The translations under genes were made by a program, and so were the position numbers. A stretch of 64,000 nucleotides of DNA from Burkholderia ubonensis (lineage in GTDB: Bacteria; Pseudomonadota; Gammaproteobacteria; Burkholderiales; Burkholderiaceae), in contig NZ_CP013421.1 in the NCBI RefSeq assembly GCF_001718695.1, forward strand, positions 682,001 to 746,000. Direction: 5' to 3'. The notes beneath the pieces were generated by a model. It ran no database searches. It was not told the origin of the DNA and was given only the letters and a program-made list of their open reading frames with translations. The stretch's first letter is position 1; each line of letters begins with the position of its first letter. This document shows, one piece after another, positions 8,343 through 20,132 of this stretch.

Positions 8343-9150
8343 CCTGCACCGCGAACTCGCCCCCATCTCCGCAGCCGCCTGGGCGCAAATCGAAGAGGAG
8401 GTGGCCCGCACCTTCAAGCGCTCGGTCGCCGGCCGGCGCGTCGTCGACGTCGAGGAGCCGGGCGGCGTCGAGCTGTCGGGCGTCGGCACGGGCCACCTGC
8501 ACACCATCGCCGCACCGCGCGAGCGCGTCGGCGCGAAGCTGCGCGAGGTCAAGGCGCTCGTCGAATTCACCGTGCCGTTCGAACTGCGGCGCGATGCGAT
8601 CGACGCCGTCGAGCGCGGCGCGCGCGACGCCGACTGGCAGCCGGCGAAGGACGCCGCGCAGTGCCTCGCATTCGTCGAGGACAGCGCGATCTTCGACGGC
8701 TATCCGGCCGCGGGCATCGTCGGCATCCGCGAGGCGACGTCGAACCGCAAGATCGCGCTGCCGAGCGACGTCGGCACATACCCGGGCGCGATCGGCGACG
8801 CAGTCGAGGCGCTGCGGCTCGCGGGCGTCGACGGCCCCTATTCCGTGCTGCTCGGCGCGGACGCGTACACGGCGCTCGCCGAGGCGCGCGAGCACGGCTA
8901 TCCGGTCCTCGATCACATCAAGCGGATCGTCAGCGGCGAGATCGTGTGGGCGCCCGCGCTCAGCGGCGGCTGCGTGCTGTCGATGCGCGGCGGCGACTTT
9001 GCGCTGCATCTCGGCGAAGACGTGTCGATCGGCTATCGCAGCCACAACGACGAAGTCGTGCATCTGTACTTGCGCGAAACGTTCACGTTCCTGATGCTGA
9101 CGAGCGAAGCATCGGTGGCCGTCACGCCGCAGGGCAGCGCCGCCGTCTGA
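8335..9150 (+). CDS. enc: Encapsulin nanocompartment shell protein (family 1)
   Basis: The 271-residue product is a linocin-M18/encapsulin shell protein with the HK97 phage-capsid fold. The N-terminal helix MNNLHRELAPISAAAWAQIE, which forms the cargo-binding surface, is present. So are the GRRVVDVEEPGG segment of the E-loop region, the AIFDGYPAAGIVGI segment, and the P-domain and A-domain motifs LRLAGVDGPYSVLLGADAY, LSMRGGDFALHLGEDVSIGY and LRETFTFLMLTSEASV. The length is standard for the group that builds 60-subunit shells. The start overlaps the end of the DyP gene by eight bases (ATGAATAA), so shell and cargo are made together. No regulatory site of its own is needed. The gene points towards a perfect hairpin at 9279-9306. 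Confidence 0.95.
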   Translation: MNNLHRELAPISAAAWAQIEEEVARTFKRSVAGRRVVDVEEPGGVELSGVGTGHLHTIAAPRERVGAKLREVKALVEFTVPFELRRDAIDAVERGARDADWQPAKDAAQCLAFVEDSAIFDGYPAAGIVGIREATSNRKIALPSDVGTYPGAIGDAVEALRLAGVDGPYSVLLGADAYTALAEAREHGYPVLDHIKRIVSGEIVWAPALSGGCVLSMRGGDFALHLGEDVSIGYRSHNDEVVHLYLRETFTFLMLTSEASVAVTPQGSAAV

Positions 9151-9278
9151 CGTCGGCTCTGCGCGCGACGGCCTTACTCGGCGTCGCACGCATCGGGCGC
9201 CTCGCCGGGGTGGCCCGGCGACGACGGCGGGCAGCCATGCGATCCGATCGCACGGCAACCACCCGCGACGAAGCGCAC

Positions 9279-9306
9279 GGCATGGCCGGTTCGCACCGGC
9301 CATGCC
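9279..9306. terminator. Perfect 12-bp stem-loop between convergent genes
   Basis: GGCATGGCCGGT, loop TCGC, then ACCGGCCATGCC form a flawless 12-bp stem. It sits between the encapsulin gene (ending at 9150) and the convergent permease gene (ending at 9365). There is no T tract on either strand, so it is a possible bidirectional or factor-assisted terminator rather than a classic intrinsic one. Confidence 0.5.
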
Positions 9307-9364
9307 TCATCGCCCGCCACCACGGCGACCGCCGCTTCGCCCGACCCTCTCTGCACTCACCGCG

Positions 9365-10786
9365 TCACCGCGCCGACGACGACGGCAACTGCGCGCCCGT
9401 CTGCCGGCGCCGGTACGCGCTGTCGCGCGTCGCGAGCCAGTAGTACAGCGGCGAGGTCAGCAAGAGGCCAACCAGCCACGACAGATCCGCGCCGCCCATA
9501 TGCGCGGGAATCGGACCCGCGTACATCGGCGTATTCATGAACGGAATCTGCACGACGATCCCGATCGCATACGCGAGCAGCGCCTGCGGATTGAAGCGGC
9601 CGTACACGCCGCCGTCCGCGGTGAAGATCGCGTCGATGTCGTACTTGCCCTTGTGAATCACGTAGAAGTCGATCAGGTTGATCGCCGTCCACGGCACCAG
9701 CACCACGAGCAGCGCGAGCACCAGATCGACGAGATTGCCGACGAAGTTCGTCGACGCGCCGATCGCCGCGTAGCAGCAGCCGACGAAGATCACGACCGAC
9801 AGCACGGCGCGCGCCTTCGCGGTCGGAATCCAGCGGTACGCGAAGGTCTGCACCGACGTGATGACCGCGAGCACCGCGCCGTACAGGTTCAGCGCGTTGT
9901 GGCTGATCACGCTCAACAGGAACAGCACCAGCATCAGCGGGCCGAGCGGGCCGGTCGCCTGCTTGACGGCGTCCATCGTGTCGACGCCGGCCGGCACCGC
10001 GAGCGCCGCGACCGCGCCGAAGATGAACGCAAGCGTCGAGCCGATCGTGCAGCCGAGATAGGTGGCCCAGAACGTCGACGCGACGCCGACGTCTTCCGGC
10101 AGATACCGCGAATAGTCCGACACGTACGGCGCGAACGCGATCTGCCACAGCGCCGACAGCGAGACCGTCGCGAGCCAGCCCGCGAAGTCGAAGCCGCCGC
10201 GCGTGAAGAAATCGGCGGTGCTCACGTGCGACAGGATCATCCAGAAGCCGACCAGGATGCCGATGCCGAGCACCCACGTGCCGATCCGGTTGAGGATGTG
10301 GATGAACCGGTAGCCGACGATCCCGATCAGCCCCGAGCCCACCGCGCCGATCACGATCCCGACGGGCACCGGCACCGACGATGCGATGCCGTGCACCGAC
10401 TTGCCGGCCAGCACGATGTTCGATGCGAAGAAGCCGACGTACATCACCGCCGCGATCACCGTGACCAGCAGCGCGCCCCACGAGCCGAACTGCGCGCGGC
10501 TCTGGATCATCTGCGGAATGCCCATCTGCGGGCCTTGCGCCGAATGCAGCGCCATCAGCACGCCGCCCACCGCCTGCCCGACGACGATCGCGACGATCGC
10601 CCACATCAGGTTCAAATGAAACAGCTGCACGCCGAGCGCGCCGGTCACGATCGGCAGCGGCGCGATGTTGCCGCCGAACCAGAGCGTGAACAGGTCGCGC
10701 ACGTTGCCGTGGCGTTCCGCGGGCGGCACGTAGCCGATCGTGTGCTTCTCTATCATCGATGACGCGTTGCGATCCGCGGTCGTCAT
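9365..10786 (-). CDS. NCS1-family nucleobase/cation permease (CodB-like)
   Basis: The 473-residue protein has about 12 membrane segments and the NCS1 signature in the first helices (LFTLWFGGNIAPLPIVTGAL), followed by IVVGQAVGGVLMALHSAQGP and MGIPQMIQSRAQFGSWGALL. The later stretch APYVSDYSRYLPEDVG is typical of the cytosine/hydantoin/allantoin transporter family. It should import a nucleobase or related nitrogenous ring compound with a cation. ATG at 10786 has CAGGAG 9 bases upstream. The gene diverges from a LysR-type regulator, and the FMO/RidA/DUF1028/M20 operon lies just beyond that regulator, so import of the operon's substrate is a plausible role (inference). Confidence 0.88.
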   Translation of the reverse strand: MTTADRNASSMIEKHTIGYVPPAERHGNVRDLFTLWFGGNIAPLPIVTGALGVQLFHLNLMWAIVAIVVGQAVGGVLMALHSAQGPQMGIPQMIQSRAQFGSWGALLVTVIAAVMYVGFFASNIVLAGKSVHGIASSVPVPVGIVIGAVGSGLIGIVGYRFIHILNRIGTWVLGIGILVGFWMILSHVSTADFFTRGGFDFAGWLATVSLSALWQIAFAPYVSDYSRYLPEDVGVASTFWATYLGCTIGSTLAFIFGAVAALAVPAGVDTMDAVKQATGPLGPLMLVLFLLSVISHNALNLYGAVLAVITSVQTFAYRWIPTAKARAVLSVVIFVGCCYAAIGASTNFVGNLVDLVLALLVVLVPWTAINLIDFYVIHKGKYDIDAIFTADGGVYGRFNPQALLAYAIGIVVQIPFMNTPMYAGPIPAHMGGADLSWLVGLLLTSPLYYWLATRDSAYRRRQTGAQLPSSSAR

Positions 10787-10950
10787 GGTCAAGTCTCCTG
10801 TCGTGCGCAGTAACGCGCGCCTGCCGTGTCGGCCGGCGCGCGAGCGTGCGTGCCGGCAATCAGGTCCGGATGCGCGGCGAGGCGCAGCACGTGCGCGCAT
10901 TTGTCGCGATCCGGATTGGAGACGATGGTGCGCCACGCGCGTCGCGACAC

Positions 10951-10970
10951 GAAAATACTAAAAATATTTC
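10951..10970. promoter_or_regulatory. AT-rich near-palindrome between divergent permease and LysR genes
   Basis: GAAAATACTAAAAATATTTC is an imperfect inverted repeat in an otherwise GC-rich, 314-base divergent promoter region (10787-11100). LysR regulators usually bind AT-rich interrupted palindromes near the divergent target gene, so this is the best operator candidate. No clear -35/-10 pair could be assigned. Apart from this site I see no further structure in the gap. Confidence 0.4.
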
Positions 10971-11100
10971 CGAGACATACGAAAAAGCTCTGCAGGGGAA
11001 ATTTCGGCGCCGCGCGGGTTCGGGTAAGGTGCTACGCATCCAGCGGACAGCATGCGCTGCGCGGCGGCACGCGCCGCCGCGGCGCGTATCAGAGGTGCTC

Positions 11101-12024
11101 GTGGCTCACTACACTTTGCGGCAACTGAAATATTTCGTGACGACGGTGGAGTCCGGCAGCGTCGCCGAGGCGTCGCGCCAGCTGTTCATCGCGCAGCCGT
11201 CGATCTCCAGCGCGATCAAGGGGCTCGAGGAAAGTTTCGGCGTGAAGCTGTTCATCCGCCATCACGCGCAGGGCGTGTCGCTGACGCCGGGCGGCACGCG
11301 TTTCTACCGCAAGGCGCAGGAGCTGCTGCGCATCGCGCACGAGTTCGAACAGAACGCGCTGGCCGACAACGACGTCGTGACCGGCCAGATCGATATCGGC
11401 TGCTTCGAGACGGTCGCGCCGCTCTATCTGCCGCAGCTGATCGCCGGCTTTCGCGAGCGCTATCCGGGCGTGAACATCCGGCTGCGCGACGGCGAGCAGC
11501 ACGAGCTCGTACAGGGGCTCACCGCCGGCACGTTCGACCTCGCGTTCCTGTACGACCACGACCTCGACGGGACGATCGAGACCGAGCCGCTGATGCCCGC
11601 GCAGCAGCCGTACGTGCTGCTGCCGGAGAACCACCGGTTCGCGGAACAGACGCACGTGTCGCTGCGCGAGCTGAGCGTCGAGCCGATGATCCTGCTCGAC
11701 GTGCTGCCGAGCCGCACCTATTTCGTCAGCCTGTTCCGCGAGCTCGGGCTCACGCCGAACATCGTGTTCGCATCGCCGTCGATCGAGATGGTGCGCGGGA
11801 TGGTCGGACAGGGCTTCGGTTTCTCATTGCTCGTCACGCGCCCGCATTCCGAATACACCTACGACGGCCGGCGCGTGGTGACGGTCGATCTCAGCGAAAC
11901 GGTGAGCCCGTCGGGGCTCGTGAGCGCGCGGCTCAAGCGCGGGCAGCTCACCAAGCAGGCGCAGTCGTTCGTCGACTTCTGCCGCCAGCGGCTTGCGCAG
12001 ATCGTCGAGCAGACGGGCCGGTAG
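11101..12024 (+). CDS. LysR-type transcriptional regulator
   Basis: The 307-residue product has an N-terminal winged helix (LRQLKYFVTTVESGSVAEAS, with QPSISSAIKGLEESFGVKLF as the recognition part) and a periplasmic-binding-like effector domain (QIDIGCFETVAPLYLPQLI onwards). I chose GTG at 11101 because AGAGG lies 6 bases upstream and because MAHYTLRQLKYF matches the usual family start; the open frame extends further 5' without a ribosome site. It is divergent to the NCS1 permease and followed, convergently, by the M20 amidohydrolase gene. It probably controls the permease and possibly the neighbouring operon. Confidence 0.9.
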   Translation: MAHYTLRQLKYFVTTVESGSVAEASRQLFIAQPSISSAIKGLEESFGVKLFIRHHAQGVSLTPGGTRFYRKAQELLRIAHEFEQNALADNDVVTGQIDIGCFETVAPLYLPQLIAGFRERYPGVNIRLRDGEQHELVQGLTAGTFDLAFLYDHDLDGTIETEPLMPAQQPYVLLPENHRFAEQTHVSLRELSVEPMILLDVLPSRTYFVSLFRELGLTPNIVFASPSIEMVRGMVGQGFGFSLLVTRPHSEYTYDGRRVVTVDLSETVSPSGLVSARLKRGQLTKQAQSFVDFCRQRLAQIVEQTGR

Positions 12025-12046
12025 AAACGTGCGGCCGCCGCGACGA

Positions 12047-13210
12047 TCACGCGGACGCAGCGACGTGCGAGACGAGACGCCCCAACATCGCGTCGCATCC
12101 GTGCAGCTGTTCGAGCGTGACGAACTCGTCGGGCTTGTGCCCCTGGTCCATGCTGCCCGGCCCGCACACGACGGTTGGCATGCCGGCCGCGCCGAACAAT
12201 CCGCCCTCGGTGCCGAACGCGACCGTGCCGAATGCGTCGGAACCGCTGAGCATCGCGATCAGCCGCGCCGCGTCGCTGTCCGGCGCCGTGGCAAGCCCCG
12301 GATAGGCGCCGAGCGCTTGCAGACGGATATCGGTGTCGGGCTGCACCGCGCGCATCCTGGGCAACAGCTCGCCTTGCGCGTACTGCTGCAACTGGCTCGG
12401 CACGTCGTGCGCGTCGAAGCTCGGCAGCGCCCGCACCTCGAAATCAAATTCGCATTCGGCCGGCACGATGTTCAGCGCGCGGCCGCCGCTGATCAAGCCG
12501 GTCTGCACGGTCGAGAACGGCGGATCGAAGCGCTCGTCGCGATGCTCGGGCCGCGCGAGCGCCGCACCGATTTCGCCGAGCCGGGCGATCAGCTTCGCCG
12601 CGTAGTCGATCGCGTTGACGCCGAGCGGCGCATACGCGGAGTGGCACGCCGCGCCCTTCACGTGACACCGCATCGCGAGCTTGCCCTTGTGGCCAAGCAC
12701 CGGCTGCAGCCCGGTCGGCTCGCCGATCACGCACACGCGCGGGCGATGCTCGCGCCCGGCGAGCGCTTCGAGCATCGGCCGAACGCCGACGCAACCGATC
12801 TCCTCGTCGTACGACAGCAGCAGATGCACCGGTGTATGCAGCGGCCGAGCGACCAACGCCGGCACGGCCGCGAGCATCGACGCGATGAAGCCTTTCATGT
12901 CGGCCGTGCCGCGCCCGTACAGGCGGCCGTCGCGCTCGGTCAGCCGGAACGGCTCGACCGTCCAGGCCTGCCCGTCCACCGGCACCACGTCCGTATGCCC
13001 GGAAAGCGCGATGCCGCTGCGATCGCGCGGCCCGATCGTCGCGTACAGGCTCGCCTTGGTGCCTTCCGCGTTGTAGAACAGCTCGCTCGTCACGCCGTAG
13101 CCGTCGAGATAGTCGCGGATGAAGTCGATCATCGCGAGATTCGAATCGCGGCTGACCGTCGCGAAGCCGACCAGCCGCGCCAGCAGCATACGGCTCGACG
13201 TGTCACTCAT
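12047..13210 (-). CDS. M20 family metallo-amidohydrolase (ArgE-like acetylornithine deacetylase)
   Basis: The 387-residue enzyme has all M20 di-zinc ligands: SGHTDVVPVDG (His and catalytic Asp), GRGTADMKG (bridging Asp), LLSYDEEIGCVG (catalytic Glu and Glu ligand), GEPTGLQPVLGHKG, and the final GHKPDEFV His. The dimerisation lid domain lies at about residues 175-290. Overall it resembles ArgE, which removes the acetyl group from N-acetylornithine. Its location, as last gene of an operon with DUF1028, RidA and a flavin monooxygenase, suggests a catabolic N-acyl or carbamoyl hydrolase instead of arginine biosynthesis (inference). Its ATG overlaps the DUF1028 stop by eight bases (ATGAGTGA). Confidence 0.88.
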   Translation of the reverse strand: MSDTSSRMLLARLVGFATVSRDSNLAMIDFIRDYLDGYGVTSELFYNAEGTKASLYATIGPRDRSGIALSGHTDVVPVDGQAWTVEPFRLTERDGRLYGRGTADMKGFIASMLAAVPALVARPLHTPVHLLLSYDEEIGCVGVRPMLEALAGREHRPRVCVIGEPTGLQPVLGHKGKLAMRCHVKGAACHSAYAPLGVNAIDYAAKLIARLGEIGAALARPEHRDERFDPPFSTVQTGLISGGRALNIVPAECEFDFEVRALPSFDAHDVPSQLQQYAQGELLPRMRAVQPDTDIRLQALGAYPGLATAPDSDAARLIAMLSGSDAFGTVAFGTEGGLFGAAGMPTVVCGPGSMDQGHKPDEFVTLEQLHGCDAMLGRLVSHVAASA

Positions 13211-13876
13211 CGCCGGGCACTCCGTAGCTCGGTGCGGCGGTCGGGTTCAGCGCGCGCGTCTGGTAATCCTGCATCTGCGGGCGATACGCGCGCCACAGCG
13301 CATCGAGCTGCCCGATCGGATCGGCATCGGCCCAGTCGACGCGCAGGTCGACGATCGGCCAGGTCACGTCGCCGGCCACCGTCAACGCCGCCGAATGCAC
13401 CGGGCCGGCCTCGCCGCCCGCCGCGACCGCCGCATGCAGCGCGGCGAGCAGGCGCTCGGCCAACAGCCCCGGCGCCTGTTCGAACGCACGCGCCATCGCG
13501 TCGATCACGGCCGGCGCGGTCAGCAGGTTGCCGGCCGCCACGCATTGCTCGCCTTGCACCGCGTGATGCGTGCCGAGCGCCTCGCTGCCGGTGAAGCACG
13601 CGGTGCGGCCCTGCGCATCGATCGCCGTCACCTGTCGATACTGGCTCCAGCCGTTCGCGTTCAGCGCGCGATCGAGCGCGGCGGCCGGCGCCAGTTGCTG
13701 ATGCTCGATCAGATCGAGGGTCTGCGGGCCGAGCGCGGGCAGCGTGACGTTCTGCGTCGCCACTGCGCCGACACCCGCCCGCACCCATGGGCAGCGCGCG
13801 CCCACCGCGATGCTCGACGAGCTGATCGCGATCCCGAGCTGGCCCGTTTCGGCGCAGCGGCCGACGATGGAGAACG

Positions 13877-13880
<4 letters not shown>
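13203..13880 (-). CDS. DUF1028 protein (Ntn-hydrolase-like)
   Basis: The 225-residue protein starts MTFSIVGRCAETGQLGIAI and carries the DUF1028 core: VGARCPWVRAGVGAVATQ, then LGPQTLDLIEH and DAQGRTACFTG. The family has the fold of N-terminal nucleophile hydrolases and is commonly encoded beside amidohydrolases and RidA proteins in catabolic operons, but no reaction is firmly established. It lacks a signal peptide. The start overlaps the RidA stop by four bases and the stop overlaps the M20 start by eight, so the three are tightly coupled. Confidence 0.85.
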
Positions 13881-17132
<3,252 letters not shown>

Positions 17133-17151
17133 GCCGGCGCTTGGGCGCTCG

Positions 17152-17189
17152 TGAGCCACGGGCGCCGCACGGCGCCCGGACGGCTCACA
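17152..17189. terminator. Two-part stem-loop between convergent genes
   Basis: An outer stem GTGAGCC/GGCTCAC (17152-17158 with 17183-17189) encloses an inner 8-bp perfect stem GGGCGCCG/CGGCGCCC (17161-17168 with 17171-17178) with a 2-base turn. It lies between the convergent trpS and GGDEF/EAL genes and could end transcription from both sides. There is no T tract, so strong intrinsic termination is not certain. Confidence 0.5.
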
Positions 17190-17216
17190 AGGTCGCCTGC
17201 CGCCGCGCGCGAAGCC

Positions 17217-19730
17217 TTAGTCGACGAGCAGCTCCGCGCCGCGGCGCGACACGCTTCGCGCCAGTTGCTCGGCCGGCTGCGGCCGTGCGAGCAGGAACCC
17301 TTGCACCTGGTGGCAGCCGATCTCCTGCAGAAACGCGAGCTGCTTCTCCGTCTCGACGCCCTCCATGACGACGTCGAGGCCGAGCGCGCGCCCCATCGCG
17401 ACGATCGCGCGCACGATCGCGTCGTCCGGGCTGTCCGTGCCGCAGTCGGCGAGAAACGACCGGTCGATCTTCAGCGTATCGACCGGCAGGTCCTTCAGAT
17501 ACACGAGCGACGAATAGCCGGTGCCGAAATCGTCGATCGCGAGGCTGATCCCCCGGGTCGCCAGCTCCCGCAGCAGAATGCCGATTTCCTCGCGCGTGTT
17601 CATCGCCATGCTTTCGAGCAATTCGAGCTGCAGGTATTCGGGCGGCAGCGCGGTCTCGCTGAGTATGGTCGTCAGGTCGGCGAGGAAGCTGTCGGCGAAG
17701 CACTGCCGCGCCGACACGTTCACCGCGATGCGGCCGAATTCGAAGCCTTCGTCGAGCCACCTGCGCGCCTGCCGGCATGCTTCGCGCAGCACCCACTTGC
17801 CGATCGGCACGATCAGCGCGGATCGTTCCGCGAGCCCGATGAACTCGCCCGGCGGCACGAGCCCCTTGTGCGGATGCAGCCAGCGCAGCAGCGCCTCGAC
17901 GCCGACGATCCTGCCGCTCGACAGATCGTATTGCGGTTGGTAAAACAGGCGGAATTCGTTCTGCTCGAGCGCGCGGTGCAGTTCGCCGAGCGTTTCGAGC
18001 TGCTCCATCGCCGACGACGTCATCTTGCTCTCGAAGAACTGGAAGACGTTCCTGCCCCGGCTCTTCGCGCCGTACATCGCCTGATCCGCGAGCAGCATCA
18101 ACTGCTCCGCCTCGGTGCCGTCGTCGGGATAGATGCTGATGCCGATGCTCGGCGTCACGAAGATCTCGCGGCCGCCGATGTCGATCGCCTGCCCCACTTC
18201 ATCCAGCAGCTTGCGCGCAATCCGCCCGACGTCGCGGACATCGTCGAACTCCTCGAGCACGAGCGCAAATTCGTCCCCGCCCATGCGCGCCACCGTGTCG
18301 CTCGCGCGCACGCCCGCGACGATCCGGCCGGCCACCACCTTCAGCACTTCGTCGCCGGCGTTGTGGCCGAGCGTGTCGTTGACGAGCTTGAAGCGATCGA
18401 GATCGACATACATCACCGCGACCTTGCGGCTGCGCCGCTTCGCCTGAACGATCGCATGCGCCAGCCGCTCCTCGAAAAGCGTCCGGTTCGCGAGGCCGGT
18501 GAGCACGTCGTGCGTGGCGAGGTAGCCCAGCCGCTCCTCCGCCTGACGCCGCTGGGTGATGTCGGAGAAGATCGCCGCGTAATTCGAAATCTGGCCGTCG
18601 TTGTCGCGAATGCTGGTGATCGTCAGGTACTCGAGGAACAGCTCGCCGGATTTCCGGCGGTTCCAGATTTCGCCCTGCCAGTGGCCGTCGGTCGTGAGCG
18701 AATGCCAGAGCTTCCGGTAGAAATCCGGCGTCTGGCGGCCGGAACTCAGCAGGCTCGGATCACGCCCGACCACTTCGTCCTCCGTGTACCCGGTCAGGCG
18801 CGTGAACGCCTGGTTCACGCGCTCGATCCTGGCGTGCCGGTCGGTCACCATGATGCCTTCGAGCGCCGACTCGAAGACCCGGTCGGCCATGCGCAGGTTG
18901 AAGCGCGCGAGGCCGAGCGCCTCGTCGCGCTCGCGCAACGCGCTGCGAAGCTCGTTGACGTATTCGTGCTCGATGCCCAGCAGCACGTCGGCGAAGCCGA
19001 GCAGGCCGGTGAGCCGCCCTTCCTCGTCGCAGATGCCGACGTGCCGCATGTTGTGCTCGGTCATGAAGCGCTGCGCCGCATACAGGCTCTGCTTCGTGGC
19101 CAGCATCTGCAGCGGCCTGCTCGCGCATGCGCCCACCGCACCTCGCACGCCGCTCTGAGCCAGCAGCCGGACGATGTCGCGCTCGGTCAGGATGCCGTGC
19201 TCGCCGTCGTCGTAGACGACGAGGACGGCGTCGAGCTTCTCCGCGCGCATCCGCGCGACGACATCATGCAGCGCGACATGCTCGGGCACCATGACGGGCG
19301 AATGGACGCGGATCGATTCGATCGGCTTCAGGCGCAGGAAGAACTCGGCCCCCTGGTTCACCACGACGTCGGTCTGGGTCAACACGCCGATCGCAACGCC
19401 GTCCCTGACGACGACGAAGTGACGCACGCCCGACTGCTTGAATTTCACCGCCGCTTCGCCGAGCGGCGTACTGGCCTCCAGCGTCAGCACCGGGCTGCTC
19501 ATCACCTCGCCGACCGGCCGGTCGAGCGCCTGCGGGCTGTCCCCGGCCGCCAGCGCGTCCTGCTCGGTCCAGATGCCGACGGCCTCGCGCTCCTCCATCA
19601 CGACGATCGAACTGCAACGCTCGGCGAAGATGCGTCGGGCGACCTCTCGCACCGGCGTGGCAGGGTCGCAGGACAGGATCTGACGCGCGACGAGGCGTCC
19701 AATCGGAACATCGTAGCTGTTCGGGTACAT
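17217..19730 (-). CDS. CBS-PAS-GGDEF-EAL cyclic-di-GMP enzyme
   Basis: The 837-residue cytoplasmic protein has CBS domains in two pairs at about residues 10-250 (e.g. PVGEVMSSPVLTLEAS, GILTERDIVRLLAQSG), a PAS/PAC unit at about 275-400, a GGDEF domain at about 400-560 and an EAL domain at about 575-830. The diguanylate-cyclase A-site is intact (RMGGDEFALVL) and preceded by an inhibitory I-site RASD at the expected five-residue spacing. The EAL domain keeps EALLRW, NVSARQ, ELLES, DDFGTGYSS, KIDRSF, EGVET and QGFLLARPQP. Both activities are therefore possible. CBS domains bind adenine nucleotides, so this enzyme may couple energy state to c-di-GMP (inference). ATG at 19730 has no strong ribosome site. 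Confidence 0.93.
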   Translation of the reverse strand: MYPNSYDVPIGRLVARQILSCDPATPVREVARRIFAERCSSIVVMEEREAVGIWTEQDALAAGDSPQALDRPVGEVMSSPVLTLEASTPLGEAAVKFKQSGVRHFVVVRDGVAIGVLTQTDVVVNQGAEFFLRLKPIESIRVHSPVMVPEHVALHDVVARMRAEKLDAVLVVYDDGEHGILTERDIVRLLAQSGVRGAVGACASRPLQMLATKQSLYAAQRFMTEHNMRHVGICDEEGRLTGLLGFADVLLGIEHEYVNELRSALRERDEALGLARFNLRMADRVFESALEGIMVTDRHARIERVNQAFTRLTGYTEDEVVGRDPSLLSSGRQTPDFYRKLWHSLTTDGHWQGEIWNRRKSGELFLEYLTITSIRDNDGQISNYAAIFSDITQRRQAEERLGYLATHDVLTGLANRTLFEERLAHAIVQAKRRSRKVAVMYVDLDRFKLVNDTLGHNAGDEVLKVVAGRIVAGVRASDTVARMGGDEFALVLEEFDDVRDVGRIARKLLDEVGQAIDIGGREIFVTPSIGISIYPDDGTEAEQLMLLADQAMYGAKSRGRNVFQFFESKMTSSAMEQLETLGELHRALEQNEFRLFYQPQYDLSSGRIVGVEALLRWLHPHKGLVPPGEFIGLAERSALIVPIGKWVLREACRQARRWLDEGFEFGRIAVNVSARQCFADSFLADLTTILSETALPPEYLQLELLESMAMNTREEIGILLRELATRGISLAIDDFGTGYSSLVYLKDLPVDTLKIDRSFLADCGTDSPDDAIVRAIVAMGRALGLDVVMEGVETEKQLAFLQEIGCHQVQGFLLARPQPAEQLARSVSRRGAELLVD

Positions 19731-20132
19731 TCTCTAATCAACACGAAAAGTCCTCGCCGGCGCACTTCGATCGGGCACCCTGCGGGCTCGCCTGCAACGG
19801 CAGGCAAGATGTGATTGCATTTGCGCCGAACGGTTGCCTGCTCAACGGCCTTGAAGGCGACCGGCCGACCGGTCGCCGTCGCGACGAGCGCGACACTTTT
19901 GCGCGGCGCGTTGGCCATTCCATCGTTCGGCACATCCATACGCCGGCGTACGGCCCCATCGAGAGCGGCCATCCCGGGTTAACGGCAGGTTCGGACAAGA
20001 GTTGAGTGCCGCGGCGACATTTACAGGGCGGCGCGGCGAAATGTAGCGCTGCCGCGTGACGGGCGCACTTCCGGCAGCGGTCGCCTTCGGCGCCGCTGCC
20101 GCCGCGCACGGTCGTCGTGGGTCGGCCCCGCG
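19731..20132. other. Gap of about 400 bases
   Basis: Between the GGDEF/EAL gene start and the end of the next LysR gene (same strand). Open frames here show no family resemblance. The sequence is mixed in base composition, with a less GC-rich start near 19735-19820 that probably holds the promoter for the GGDEF/EAL gene, but no -35/-10 pair or clear hairpin could be assigned. Confidence 0.5.

Noticed and set aside
19598..19972. Minus-strand frame across the start of the GGDEF/EAL gene
   Set aside because: It reads through the known coding region in another frame and shows no recognisable domain.
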